Positions 52,796 to 64,000 of a DNA stretch of 64,000 nucleotides are shown in pieces. Positions within the stretch are counted from its first letter, which is position 1; each line of letters starts with the position of its first letter. The position numbers and the translations under genes were made by a program. Source of the DNA: Trichoplax sp. H2 (taxonomy: Eukaryota > Placozoa > Uniplacotomia > Trichoplacea); NCBI GenBank assembly GCA_003344405.1, contig NOWV01000079.1:1-64000 (forward strand), written 5' to 3'. The notes beneath the pieces are model-generated. The model made no database searches, had not been told where the DNA came from, and worked only from the letters and a program-made list of their open reading frames with translations.

Positions 52796-53468
52796 CATTA
52801 ATCGTCATCGATTTCATTTCCTTCCCGGATTGTATCTACTCTCCCACTCGTCGATAGCAAGCACTTTTCACGGCATGCCTTCTACTCAGCTGAAAGTCAA
52901 CCAGTCTTTCTAAGACAAAATCCTTCACCTACAGTCATTCTACCACTGCATAAGGAGAAATTCTTCCATTAAACTGTCCATTTCCCCATGAATTCATCCA
53001 TTAGGAATCATGTTAATGGAGACTTTGAAAAATGGACATGGCTTGCCAAGTGGCGTAGGCCAATTCCGCAAGACGATTTTGTATGGGCTGTCTGGGGCTA
53101 ACAGGGTAGTAATACTGTATACAGTATAGGCGTCGACAGTCATTCGACGTGCCTGGCAGTGGACCAGTACAGCAGGATAACATACCCATACGGTAGCCAT
53201 CAATCCATACAGATCGTGTACTATAAAAGCCAATGGAAAACCAGAAGCAAACTCCATTGTGCCTGGACAGGCATGCTAGGGGAGAAGATCTTCGTCTCTG
53301 TCTGCCATCGTTGAAGTTCAATTAATTTATCCAGCGATTCTTTTCCCTCCTTCATCTCTCTCATAGTGACTACATTTGGATTAGAAGAGGAAGGAAAGCT
53401 GAAGAAGATTGTTACTGGTGTCTTGTCCATTTATACTGAGTATTGAATGATTGATTGAACCAGGCAAA
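52796..53468. other. Upstream region of INTS6 with coding-like patches
   Basis: This holds the INTS6 promoter or 5' region. Several patches look coding but could not be linked. On plus, 52853-52970 is open (DSKHFSRHAFYSAESQP start), 53013-53102 starts METLKNGHGLPSG and ends near a GT, and 53367-53447 ends in TGA after an AG acceptor. On minus, ATG 53430 opens 69 codons starting MDKTPVTIFFSF. GC is higher than in the surroundings. A small or degraded gene is possible. Confidence 0.35.
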
Positions 53469-56400
53469 ATGATTCTCATTTTCGTGCTGGATACAAGTGC
53501 TTCCATGAACCAGCAAAGCTACCTGGGCACTTCTTATTTAGATATTACCAAAGGAGCTGTAGAATATTTCTTAAAGGTAAGCAGCAGTAGCAAAAGCTTT
53601 TCTGCTTTATGGTGCAGTGGAAATACTTGCAATAATTGATCTTCAGGGGCTAATCAAAAATGATGAGTAAGAACTTGATAGGGAGGATTAGCGAGCTTGA
53701 AAATGGCGCACAAATTATCGTTGATAATTAACCGATACTGTATACAAGTTATTGCATGAGTATTGCGACAAGTCTTTGGCGCTACCATCCAGCAATAATT
53801 CTTCTTGATGATATAAAGTAATGTAGTTTGGATAGACTGTAGAGTTGTGCTCTCGTACAGAAAGACCATTTCCTGCAATCGATGAATTCACTGCTCTATT
53901 TGGATAAAAATCGTAGCAATGGATAGTCGTAGAATGGAAAGGACAACAACGATTCTGCTACAGCGATCAGGTTGTCTTTACTGTTAAGATTCAAATCATG
54001 ATGTGATTGATAGTGTATTTCTAACGCGCTGAAAAGTCATTGAATATTCTACACAAAGTAACAACAAGTTATAAGGTTTAACAGCCCTTTCCCAATAAAA
54101 TAACTTGGCTATTGACTGTCATGCAATAGAAACACACTACATAATTCAGTTGCTTTAGTCCAAATTATGCTTGCTGTTCAGATTCAAATCATGATGTGAT
54201 TGATAACAACAAGTTAGAACGTTGAATAGCCCTTTCCCAATAAAATAGCTTAGCTATTGACTGTCTTGCAATAAAAACACACTACATAATTCAGTTGCTT
54301 TAGTCCAAATTTTGCTTGCTGTTCAGATTCAAATCATGATGTGATTGATAACAACAAGTTAGAACGTTTAATAGCCCTTTTCCCAATAAAAAACTTGGCT
54401 AAAGACTATCTCGCAATGGAAACATACTTCATAATTCAGCTGCTTTAGTCCAAATTATGATTGCTGTTCAGATTCAATTCATAATGTGATGGGCAGCATT
54501 TTTTCAACATTTCCGTAAGTTATTGAATATCCTTGAATGTATAATATCTATTCATGGTAGGATTTAGTACGCTAGTTCTGATTCAATCTTGTAGTAACAA
54601 ATATGTACGTAAAGCAAAGCAAAAATGAGCAGAGATGATCTGCACTATTCAAAGGGAAACTGAGGAAATTCAATATCATAAAACTCAAAAACTCCCTTAA
54701 CAATCTAATTGGACGGATACAATTTTAAAATAGTAGCGTATCAAAGTCTAGCAATATCATTTATTGAATATCCTCGTGGCGGTAATTCGTTTGAAAGATT
54801 AAAAGTGCATTCCATGACTAGGTGTTGTACACTTGGTGCCTGAGATAGAAGTGATAAATTAATCATACAAGGCTATGTAACTAATTTTAAATGAATTTAT
54901 TGAATGCCTTTACGGCGTAATACTGTTGATAGGATAATTCATGGTAACCTACAATAAAATAGTTCTGATACAGATTGCGGTAGGCAAGCGAGATGATATT
55001 GTAAAGTGATTTCAATAGAAATGAATTTTCTACCAAATTCATCGCTTGCTGAAACCGTTATAATTCCTCTCCTTCGTTCTTGAATTCAACAACTCTAGTG
55101 AATGAATCTTGTCAAGTAATATCACTATTTTTAATGAATTCATTGAATACCTTAATGGTGTAATAAATAGAATGATTTACGGTAGCCGACAATAAAATAG
55201 TTTTGATATAGTTTACGGTAGGCAAGCGAGATGAAATTGTAAACAGATTTCAGCAGAAATGAATTCTCTACTAAACTCATCGCTTATTGGAACCATCATT
55301 AATCATCATGTTTTATTCTTTTTTATGGAATAATTGTAGTTAAGAAGCAGAGATCCAGCGTGTCGGACGGATAAATGTATGCTTATAACAACGGATGATC
55401 CTCCAGCAATGATCAAGGTAAGAGTATATCAATGGACCAAGATTTTGATACCCATACTGCATAACAGTTTGGCTTCAAAAATAGCACATTAGCGATAGTA
55501 CTTCAAGTCTAGAGAATGTAAAACCGAAAAATAACTTGGAAATGAACTCATTGATGAAAAGGTTGGCTGGCGTGAGAGTCATTACTCCTTTCTTAATGAA
55601 CTAAAAAATCTACAAGCCACTGGGTATTCGCAGATGGATTTAGCATTGCGGGAAGCCTTCAATCTATTGAATGTCAATCGAATGGTTAGCGGCATCGATA
55701 AGTATGGCCAAGGGAGAGATCCTCATTCCATTGAGCCTGCTGTCATAATTACATTAACGGATGGATGCAAGCTAACATCAGCACAAGGAATTGCCAATGA
55801 GGTAGGCTAGTTTTAAATAAGAAAGATATTACAATCCATTTTAGATATTCCTCCAAGCAAGTCTTTGGCTATCGTCTAATAGCAACATAGACGTAGATTC
55901 CCTTTCATTAGATAGCCTATATTATCATTGATGTCCATGAAAGTAGCCAAGAATTTCTCTTATTTACATACCATCCTTACCTATTTTTGAATAGTTGATT
56001 ATACCATTATCGCAATTATCGGGAGATGAACTCACCAAGGAACCATTCCGCTGGGATCAACGATTATTTAGTATCGTTATACAGTTTCCTGGTATAATCC
56101 TGGATGGCTATGATAAGGTTGTGAATCAATCTGCGATTGTCAATGGAGATTCGCATTATAATTCAATTTGTGAAGCCACTGGTGGTAAGGATTTTATTTA
56201 TTACCTTTGAAAACTGATTTTATGTTGAAACGCTGTGTGCAAAGTACACTTTACTAAAACTAAAATTCCATCGTCAATCCTATTCCTAAACTATTTAGGA
56301 AAGAGTTATCTTGTAGCTTCGCAGAAAGCTTTACACCAGAGTATTGAATCTATTATCCAAAAATTACATAGTGGTGTCGTAGTCAATTTCGAAATTATGG

Positions 56401-59400
56401 AGAATCCCGAGGATATTCCAGGTGCACTATTTAACAGTTTTTACAATTTGTTGCGATGTAGAAGTAATTTTCTACACATATTTCATGTCATGTCTATTTT
56501 ATAGAAGATGGCAACAGCAGGGAATATGTACAAGTGATGAACACTGAAGATAGTACATTAATAAATAAGTCGTGGCACAAATGTAGACGAATAATTTATG
56601 TTAATACTATCCCAAATGCAAGTGGTCACTGGCCAATACCTGAGCCTTACACGAGTGAAAATGATGTAGTAAGTTTGCGATAAATTGCATTTACTAGCTG
56701 TAAATAATCGGACTTGGTAGCGATCGTTATCATTCTAGGCGTATGCGCTTATTTTACTGGCCGAAAGAAAACATGCTTAGTATAACTCCATCAATTTCTA
56801 TTCAAAACACTTGTAGCAACCAAGATTTGCACATCCCACTATAAAATTCTCCTGCATTGACCGCGAAGCAATGATGATTGATCGCTTGCCATTTGATAAA
56901 TATGAACTAGAGCCTTCTCCACTTACTCAATACATATTGGAAAGGAAATCGCCCAACATTTGCTGGCAGGTAAATACCATTATCATATAAAATAAATTGA
57001 AGTTAGCTAATTGCTATAGCATTGATGATCTGATTTCAAATCTGATCCGTTTTTAATCCATTATAGACATTTATAGCCGGGAGTGACAGAGGTCGTGGTG
57101 CTGACCTTCCATTTGGTTATTTAAAAGCTAGCAATAAGATGAATTGCGTTAATTTGCACGTACTACCATATAATTACCCAGTTTTATTGCCATTGCTAGG
57201 TAACCATTAGTGTCATTTTGATTGGTCGTTTTATTTATTGTAAAATGCCACAATATTAAACAATTTGATCACAATGTCAATTAATAATTTTAAATGCCTT
57301 TTAGACGACCTCTTCAGAGTTCATAGATGTAAGCCTGATATGCTATGGAAAGAGAAATTTGGCAGATATGTTTTAAATATGCCATCGTATTACGGATCGG
57401 TATGCAACAAATCTGAAATGCATGACCATTAGGGCTTAGTATGATTATACACTCATAACTAGGCACAATTTATCAAAGTCTGATACTAATAATTAGCATA
57501 TTTCCCTCTCAGTCACTTAAAAGGGTAATGTTGTTAATGGGAGCCCCAATAGGCATAGTACCGGAGCATTTTGATGGCACTCTTAATTTTTCATTATCCA
57601 ATATGTTGAAAAAACTTCGGACTCAGGTAAGAATATCGTCTCATTTATAAAATTGGCAGTTGCAATGATAACTTTTAAATTATCTTAAAAAACTATTAGG
57701 CAAAAGTAGAAGCAGATCGAATGATTTGTAGTGTTGGCAAAAAGCCTAATCGCGAACAATACGTTAATAAATTGCAAAGGAGGTAAATGAAATGAAATCA
57801 ACGTCTGCAATATCCTTATACTAGTTATTGAAAGTGGAATTTATTATTTTAGAACCTTACTGACCATATCGAATAAAAAGCAATCAAATTCCGATATTAA
57901 TTTTAGGTTTGTAAAAATTTCCAACTGGTTGTTATTAAGTTTGGTATCATTGTTGGTCTAATGCTTTATTATAACACTTTTTTCCTAATTATAGTAAAGT
58001 AGCCGCAAGTATTTGGCCCAATAATTACATGGGCATCATCGAATCGAAGCAGGTTGATTTTTATTACTAGTAAAAGGCAGTTAACAACATTTGTGGATGT
58101 TTCCTCTTCTTATTTTTACTAAAAGTATGACTTCATTCCTATTTTAGCGACTTTCAATAGGAGAAATGTTTCGGAATCCATATGATATTCCAAGGTTCCA
58201 TTTGCTGGAACAGCTGAAACGAATGATTGCCAATTTTTTCAACAGCAGTCTGCCAGCGAATGGAAGTGAAGGTAATGACTGTCGATTTTACGTAACCTTG
58301 GGCTACTTCACTTATCAGATGAATGTTATCTGTTAACGGCTACGCCTAAAATATTAACTCTCGAAGAGTTTCTATTGACTATTAGCTTGTACTAATGATT
58401 GACCTAATAATTCATTTTATTTTTCCTGATTGACTTAGAGTATCTTCATGACATACCAATAAGTCAAATGGGAAATTACCAGGAACACATGAAAAGAGTT
58501 AGTTCACAAATGCTTCGAGAAGTTGCTACCGGTCAGCAACCGCAGCGTGTTCATATTTTTGGTAATCCATTCAAGCGTGATCAAGTAGGTGGAATGACTA
58601 TTACTATGAATACTGCAATATTTTGAATTGCGACATTTGATAATGCACTTAAATCTGCACTGCTATGATAACTTATTGTATCTTGAGATGATTCGATATT
58701 TAAATTTGCCTATCCTGTTACTGCGCAATGTTAGGACTTTGTTGTCGATGAAGCAGATGTAATGATTTCTGGTCAGTCGCCGCGTAACAAGCGACCTGGT
58801 ACGCCAACTCCTAGACATTCGCCAAAGAGAATGCGTTTAGATTCTCAAGGGCATAAAGGTATACAAATTGCTTACGGACCAGCAGCATCATTCACTATTG
58901 TATTCAATCAGGCTATATTCGTAGAATGTTGAGGATGTCGAATATGCTATGATAACGGAAAGCTAAAATTGATTTACTTTATTGATGTCATTTGGAGCAG
59001 GATCATCTAGCCAACGGCATAAATCAGGGGATATTTCTACTTTAAATTCCAACAAGGATGAAAATAAGCCATCTTCATTGTCCACTCGAAGACTCTCTTT
59101 AATAGAAGAATCGGATGATATGGAGATCACCATAGGCTCTCCATCAAGTGATAACAGTATGGATTCTGAAGCAAGTGGAACCTCTGAAGATGAATCCATG
59201 ACGCTTGAGGACAGGTTTACCACATTGTGGCAGAATCACGATCATAATAAATCGCTAAAGAAAAGCATTGTCAGCTATATCAGAAACCACAGCAAGAGTA
59301 TGTTCTTTGCGCATGATTAATTTATCCTTGATCAAGTAAAACCTCGTCCTTTCACTAACTGTTTATCCATTTTAATCAATTTTATAGCCGATAAAGAAAT

Positions 59401-59545
59401 ATTTAAGCTCTTGGAAAAAGTGAAAGGAACTGAAGATGATCAAGTCATATTTCTGAAAACCTTACTCTATGAGGTCAACTTTTTACGGAAGAATTCAATT
59501 ACAACTCAACTGAGGAAAAAATTAGAATCAATCAATATGGAGTGA
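53469..59545 (+). CDS. INTS6: Integrator complex subunit 6, complete 17-exon gene
   Basis: Exons: 53469-53576, 55340-55417, 55562-55801, 55995-56184, 56299-56421, 56505-56668, 56817-56969, 57067-57199, 57305-57399, 57513-57626, 57700-57782, 57995-58052, 58148-58271, 58439-58584, 58735-58858, 59001-59297, 59388-59545 (TGA). Every junction keeps phase: 2,388 bp, 795 residues. The start matches the family, with the VWA MIDAS motif DTSAS at residues 8-12 and LTDG at ~127-130. Conserved blocks follow: ELTKEPFRWDQRLFS, FDKYELEPSPLTQYILERKS, FGYLKASNKMNCVNL, NPYDIPR, QMGNYQEH, IFGNPFKRD and VVDEADVMISG. A Ser-rich linker precedes the C-terminal INTS6/SAGE1-type helical region. In known animals INTS6 bridges Integrator to PP2A at paused RNA polymerase II in the nucleus. 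It is slightly shorter than vertebrate forms (~890 residues), mainly in the linker. Intron 1 (1.76 kb) contains two repeat families. Confidence 0.97.
53975..54490. repeat. Tandem repeats in INTS6 intron 1 (145-bp unit)
   Basis: The marker GATTCAAATCATGATGTGAT occurs at about 53986, 54181 and 54326, with a degenerate copy at 54471; spacings are 195, 145 and 145 bp. Units also share TAATAGCCCTTTCCCAATAAA and ACATAATTCAGTTGCTTTAG. Confidence 0.88.
54885..55300. repeat. Two ~240-bp direct repeats in INTS6 intron 1
   Basis: Copies near 54891 and 55134 share AATGAATTxATTGAATxCCTT, GGTAxCCxACAATAAAATAG, TACGGTAGGCAAGCGAGATG (TGCGGTAGGCAAGCGAGATG in copy 1) and the block around TCATCGCTTxxTGxAACC. 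A weaker third trace (TTTATTGAATATCCTCGTGG) is at ~54761. Confidence 0.8.
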
Positions 59546-60736
59546 TTGTAGCATTTTTTTCGTCGTCGTTGAGGCAATTGACTGCTGGCTGTAAATAACA
59601 TACTAATATTTCTACAATTTTTTAAGTTTTCAATACATTAGGTCTTTGGGCCTAATGTGTAAAAATGTGGTAGTAAATCCATTGTATAAATGAGTTTCTC
59701 TGATCCTACAGTGATTGTTATACGAAGCTAACAGAGTTTCCTCATATCCAAATCGAAGTAATTTAGATATTCACCGTCAGCCATTGATGCATTATAGCAA
59801 ATATTTAAGCGATTCTACACTCTGTTCGTTAACAAGATTTCTAAATAATATTTTTGCATGGCTACAACTAGGAAATGTCTCATTGGATTTCTGACTGTTT
59901 TATTGTATATACTTTTGTCATTTAAAAAACAAGTAATGTGATTATTGTTTGTCAAAGCCAAATCACGGCAAACGCTGTACTGTATTAAAGTCATTCGAGA
60001 ATACCTATTAAACGGAAATAACTCTTAAAGCATAATCTCGAAATGCACAATATGGTGGTCGATTGACCGTTCATAAAGAATACAGTATAATGATTTACAA
60101 TACAAATCATTTTCACAACGCAAATTACTCGATCGTTATTATAGCGATTAATATTGAAGCAACGTTAAAAGCAAAATTGTACATCATTGATGAAAAAATA
60201 TGCAAAACAGTAATTTCTTTGTATCGTATATTATATACAATAATGATACGAGCACAGAGTAGTAAAGAAAGCATGTTCGAATGGGCTTGTTCTACTGGAC
60301 GTTTTAATACTCGTAGTTTTATGAATACTGTACTGTAGGAAATAACAGCATAAGGATACAGAATGAAATTTACATAGGATGATCCATACGCCATCACTAA
60401 AATGGAGCCATTTGTTTCATTCAAGCCGCGTAGTCATTAAATACTTTTATAGGTAGTGTTGCAGTACACTTGCTAAGGAAGGAGCCTTTCCAAACCCAAT
60501 TCTCATCATTGGTCATCCAAATCATGATGTCGGTTGTGAAAGCGTTGACAAAGCACAACGACTCGTATCATTTTAATGATGGAAAATCTAGCAAGATCTA
60601 CTTCGAAGCCGTGCAATATACACTGCTTACAACTGAAAAAGCAGAATTCATTTACAAAATATCAGTTTAATATAAACCACTAATTTATAATCTATACAGC
60701 CAGGACGATTTCTTGGCAATCCATAATGAATATGAA
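59546..60736. other. Intergenic region between convergent genes
   Basis: 3' end of INTS6 (plus) and 3' end of the membrane-protein gene (minus). Frames at 60063-60338 (plus), 60125-60424 (minus) and 60470-60670 (plus) are open but start at non-ATG codons and show no motif; none is called. No RNA gene seen. Confidence 0.5.
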
Positions 60737-61195
60737 TTAAGGTTGAATAATAGCTGTCTTGGAATCTTTCAAATCTTGCACATTGTCTTCACGGTTTTTG
60801 GCAATAGCATCACTTATATTGATCCAACGATAGAAGAAGAGGCCATCTACAATCCATTTGATGACTAAATAAGCCAAAAAGATCAAGTGAATGATGTAAA
60901 AGGCAACATAATCGGCTCTTTGTTCATGAAATAAGCAATGGACTGACATGGATTCGCCACCAGAACAGGGAATGTACCAAGGTTGCATAGTTTGACGAAA
61001 AATAAAGAAACAAACGATTGAAAACCAATAAGCCACAATATGACACCAGATTGCCCTTTTGGAGAATTTACCATAATATCGATTATTATTCAGGATACCA
61101 GGTATAAAGTTTAACCAGTGTAGGCCATGAAAGAAGCCAACTGCAAGCCAAATCAAATAGGGATACATTACTCTCTTGCTGAAAAAGTCAGCCAT
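60737..61195 (-). CDS. Multipass membrane protein, unknown family
   Basis: Single exon, ATG 61195 to TGA or equivalent stop at 60737, 152 residues. Hydrophobic segments at ~11-32 (YLIWLAVGFFHGLHWLNF), ~48-66 (AIWCHIVAYWFSIVCFFIF) and ~95-122 (a long stretch starting ADYVAFYIIHLIFLAYLVIK) suggest three or four membrane passes. A loop at ~70-90 has two Cys (PCSGG, HCLF) that could pair. The C-terminal ~25 residues are charged and hydrophilic (NREDNVQDLKDSK), likely cytosolic. No family recognised. It lies divergent from the small ORF at 61422, 226 bp away. Confidence 0.7.
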   Translation of the reverse strand: MADFFSKRVMYPYLIWLAVGFFHGLHWLNFIPGILNNNRYYGKFSKRAIWCHIVAYWFSIVCFFIFRQTMQPWYIPCSGGESMSVHCLFHEQRADYVAFYIIHLIFLAYLVIKWIVDGLFFYRWINISDAIAKNREDNVQDLKDSKTAIIQP

Positions 61196-61421
61196 CGTTC
61201 TATCTGCTTGTTTGGACGATGAAATTCGCTAATTCAAATCAATAACAAGGCTAAACTTGATCGTTAGAGATATGAAACAGAGGACTACGATAACGATTGG
61301 ATAGCTAATCAAGATAGAAACCTCCGATGGCTACTATAAGGCAAAAAAATGAATCAACTACTCGATCAATGGAGAATTAACCTTGCAAAAGTTGTTGTTT
61401 TCGTCTTGAATTTTCTTGACA

Positions 61422-61616
61422 ATGTCGTCAGCTCCTACAACGACGAAAAATAAGCGAGAGTGGCTGTGGGCTGTAGTCAGAACCTGTTACTTTAGACACT
61501 GGTATGGGTTAGTGGACGATCATACCCAGCGGTGCCAGCTGCGCATGAGTGACAAGGAACATTCCGCTGAAAGCCTTCCAAAGGCGGTGCTTCCCCAATT
61601 TCACGATATAAATTAA
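61422..61616 (+). CDS. Hypothetical 64-residue ORF
   Basis: ATG at 61422 (context AAAATGTCG-like: GACAATGTCG) to TAA at 61616. The product starts MSSAPTTTKNKREWLWAVV, then a Cys/aromatic stretch (RTCYFRHWYGLVDDH) and a hydrophilic end. GC and codon use are higher than in the flanking repeats, which is the main support. No signal peptide and no domain recognised. It may be an exon of a longer gene or a short ORF by chance. Confidence 0.35.
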   Translation: MSSAPTTTKNKREWLWAVVRTCYFRHWYGLVDDHTQRCQLRMSDKEHSAESLPKAVLPQFHDIN

Positions 61617-61812
61617 GTTAAAAGCCTTTTATTCAAGCTTATGATTCCGTAGCTTACCTCTACACGACCGCACGGTAGTATATCGGCAGCAGGAACACGC
61701 AAGCGTCACGTGATGGAGCTGTGACGTGTTACCTCTCCTGTACCTCTACTGTACACTGACAGCCTACTTTCCAACGATACTGTTACTACTTTACTATACC
61801 ACTGACTGCGTT

Positions 61813-62272
61813 ACTACCTTATAATCGACGGACTAAAAGTCTGAAATAGGAAAATCATCCTAAACCATCGACAGTCGTCATGGATATTGGAATATAGCTT
61901 GCCATCGCCATTTCATGCCTCTTTTCCACGGATGGGGTAGTGGAATCCCGTAGGGAAATGAGATAGAAATGACTAGGCTATATATCCAACGCAGGATTAA
62001 CATAAAAGCAAACTTGAAAAGAAACTATCCTACCCCTAGTCTACTACCTTATAATGGACGTACTGAAAATCTAAAATAGGAAAATCATCCTAAACCATCG
62101 ACAGGTGTCATAGATATTGGAATATAGCTTGCCATCGCCATTTCATGCCTCTTTTCCACGGATGGGGTAGTGGAATCCCGTAGGGAAATGAGATAGAAAT
62201 GACTAGGCTATATATCCAACGCAGGATTAACATAAAAGCAAACTTGAAAAGAAACTATCCTACCCCTAGTCT
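61813..62272. repeat. Nearly identical 230-bp tandem duplication
   Basis: Copies at 61813-62042 and 62043-62272 differ at only about six positions by eye. Both run ACTACCTTATAAT, GAAATAGGAAAATCATCC (AAAATAGG... in copy 2), ATGCCTCTTTTCCACGGATG, GGGTAGTGGAATCCCGTAGG and GACTAGGCTATATATCCAACG. The high identity marks a recent event compared with other repeats here. Confidence 0.95.
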
Positions 62273-63010
62273 AAGTATCCTCTATACCATCATTGCCATG
62301 GTGACGTATTGCAAGACACTTTCATTGATGGGAATGGGACCACTTTATAGCCATATTCAGGTGCAGTAGGGAAATCCTTAGAGAAAGTGAGACAAAAATA
62401 ACGAGACCATACTATTTAAAACAAGATAACCATGCAATAATGATAACTACACTTTTAGCATGTAAAATAGTGCTGCGCATTTCATAGATGTCGCAAGGAG
62501 AAGTTTATACCCGTAGCATGATCCTATCCCTTATTGCTATGCGGTAACGGATCGTTAGGCAATTTATTGTTGAAATCATGCTATTTTATGGTCCATATTC
62601 AGGGGTGCAGTAGTGCTAAAACAGAAATTGCTATACAATAGCTATAGCCACAACTTTAGCCTATAAATTAGTGCTTCATACAAGTTATAGGAAGAAATTG
62701 ATCGATATCTTCCGCAAGAATCGATTATACCAGTACAGTGCTATCATATTGATTATTGCTATGGTGAATGATTTGCTAGACAATTTCGTTATTTGGATAT
62801 TGCTATTTCACGGCCCATTTTCAGGAATACAGTAGCGAAATCCCTCAATTAGAAAATAGGACAAAAACGACTAGACTATAATATCGAAGCAAGATTACCG
62901 AAAATTTTGCAATATGGTCGATATTAACTATAGAAGACATTCATCAATACAAGTTCTTCAAGGAAACTATTCTATCGACATGGTCATGACCAATAATTGC
63001 TAGAGAATTT
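62273..63010. repeat. Diverged copies of the 230-bp repeat
   Basis: Three weaker units (about 62275-62490, 62510-62700, 62725-62990) keep the order ATCATTGCCATGGTGA-like, GACACTTTCATT or GACAATTTCGTT, a CCATATTCAGG(T)GCAGTAG-type block (CCATTTTCAGGAATACAGTAG in the last unit), AAATCC, GAGACAAAAAT or AGGACAAAAACGACTAG, then GCAAGATTACC. They show the array is old with a recent local expansion. Confidence 0.65.
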
Positions 63011-64000
63011 CATTATTCTAATAATAATAATGATAAGATATTAACGAGTATTTAACATATCTCTGCCAGTTGGATACACTTATACGTAATTAGATCAATA
63101 AGGTTGTGCGTATATATTTAATATTCTTAATCAGCTATGATCGTTATTAGTGTTATAGCATTTGATAATATTAATGTGTGATCATTTAGTTTCTCTACGG
63201 GCTTTATTACGGACTATTCAACAAGTGATCAGTCAGATCTATAGAAACATTGAGCCTATACAAAGGCTAAGCGCAATCCTTGTTCAGTACGATAGTTCTG
63301 ATGTTATACTAGTTGATAGCAAATGGGAGATCGGTTCTAGAATGGAGTAGAACTCTGTACGTAATCATCTTATAGACATTCTATGCAAGCATATATTATT
63401 CACTTCAAAAGGCAGGATATCCTCTTTCTTTTAGACTTTCTACATATCCTGGAGAAATGATGCCATGAGTTTAAGTCGGCATACTTCTAAAAAGAACAAG
63501 TTTGTGGATGATCATTTGCAATATATATTTTCGCCTACAATCTATTTTAATATTCCCTTTCTCCATTGATGTGAGGTTATGGAATACATTAAACAAATAG
63601 CATTAAAATAATTATATAGTTGTAACCAATGGGGGACCACCCACTGGCATTCTTAAAATAAATAAAATAAACAAATGTATTTTTGGGGGGAAATTTACAA
63701 ATGACATCATAATCTAGATGTACGCGTCGATTTAGCTATGGTTTGATCAACATCGGGTTGAGAAAAGATATTCATGGAGCTACTATAAGTTGTATTAGAA
63801 CTTTAGTCATGACGTCTATAAAACTAATTGCTTTGTCCATACCATATTGTATAGATTAGCATTCAAGCCGATAGCGGAAGTGATTCCATTTCTATACAGC
63901 TTAGCATGGGAAGCAAAATTGATGCACCGAACGAAAATCAAGAATAATGGCCGACAATACCAGTGATCAAGATTGCCTTCAGGGAGCTCATGCTATTGAT
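63011..64000. other. Right-end stretch without a supported gene
   Basis: An ATG at 63174 opens 59 codons on plus (start MCDHLVSLRALLRTIQQ) ending at TAG 63350; it has no motif or splice partner, so it is noted only. The final 600 bases show no coding frame, repeat or RNA gene that I can support. Confidence 0.4.

Noticed and set aside
50669-52857. Series of overlapping plus-strand frames of 66-131 codons with a Leu/Phe/Gln-rich repeat product
   Set aside because: They are translations of the 92-bp satellite in shifting frames, start mostly at non-ATG codons and have no splice context.
58963-59223. Minus-strand frame over INTS6 exon 16
   Set aside because: Antisense shadow; the plus reading keeps phase with exons 15 and 17 and matches the INTS6 Ser-rich linker.
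1-64000. Search by eye for tRNA, rRNA and CRISPR arrays
   Set aside because: No cloverleaf with matching A and B boxes, no rRNA-like conserved stretch, and no short direct repeats with unique spacers were found; the repeats present are tandem minisatellites in a eukaryotic genome.

Overview
**Organism.** This is AT-rich eukaryotic DNA. Genes are split by GT-AG introns of about 45 bp to 1.8 kb, and the gene content is animal: a death-domain/NB-ARC/WD40 apoptosome-type protein, Integrator subunit 6, a septin, a leucine-rich-repeat protein and an FN3 receptor-like membrane protein. Compact genes, short introns and low GC suggest an early-branching animal such as a placozoan or sponge. That placement is inferred from character only; no search was run. 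Gene models were built by hand by joining exons with consistent splice phase and recognisable family motifs.

**0-13.1 kb.** A 145-bp tandem duplication at the left edge is followed by a long stretch without a convincing gene. A relic signal-peptide exon at 4.8 kb precedes a plus-strand, ten-exon type I membrane protein (6.6-13.1 kb). Its FN3-like ectodomain contains an internal tandem duplication of three exons.

**15.3-18.6 kb (minus).** A leucine-rich-repeat protein with a disordered N-terminus and a Cys-rich C-terminal module.

**22.6-35.5 kb (minus).** A 23-exon APAF-1-like gene (death domain, NB-ARC, winged helix, WD40). Downstream of it lies a decayed partial duplicate of the same gene (22.6-23.7 kb).

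**35.5-43.8 kb.** Gene-poor, with a 194-bp tandem duplication and three short candidate secreted-protein ORFs or exons.

**43.8-49.5 kb.** A complete septin gene (minus, 11 exons) lies head to head with a mitochondrial-type single-domain rhodanese (plus, 3 exons), 122 bp apart. Each carries a minisatellite in an intron.

**50.1-52.8 kb.** A satellite of about 92-bp units.

**53.5-59.5 kb (plus).** A complete 17-exon INTS6 gene of 795 codons.

**60.7-64 kb.** A single-exon multipass membrane protein (minus), a small plus-strand ORF, and a repeat field that includes a nearly identical 230-bp tandem duplication.

The genes look like independent housekeeping or signalling units with no operon logic. 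The clearest shared theme is duplication: tandem gene, exon and minisatellite copies occur throughout the window.
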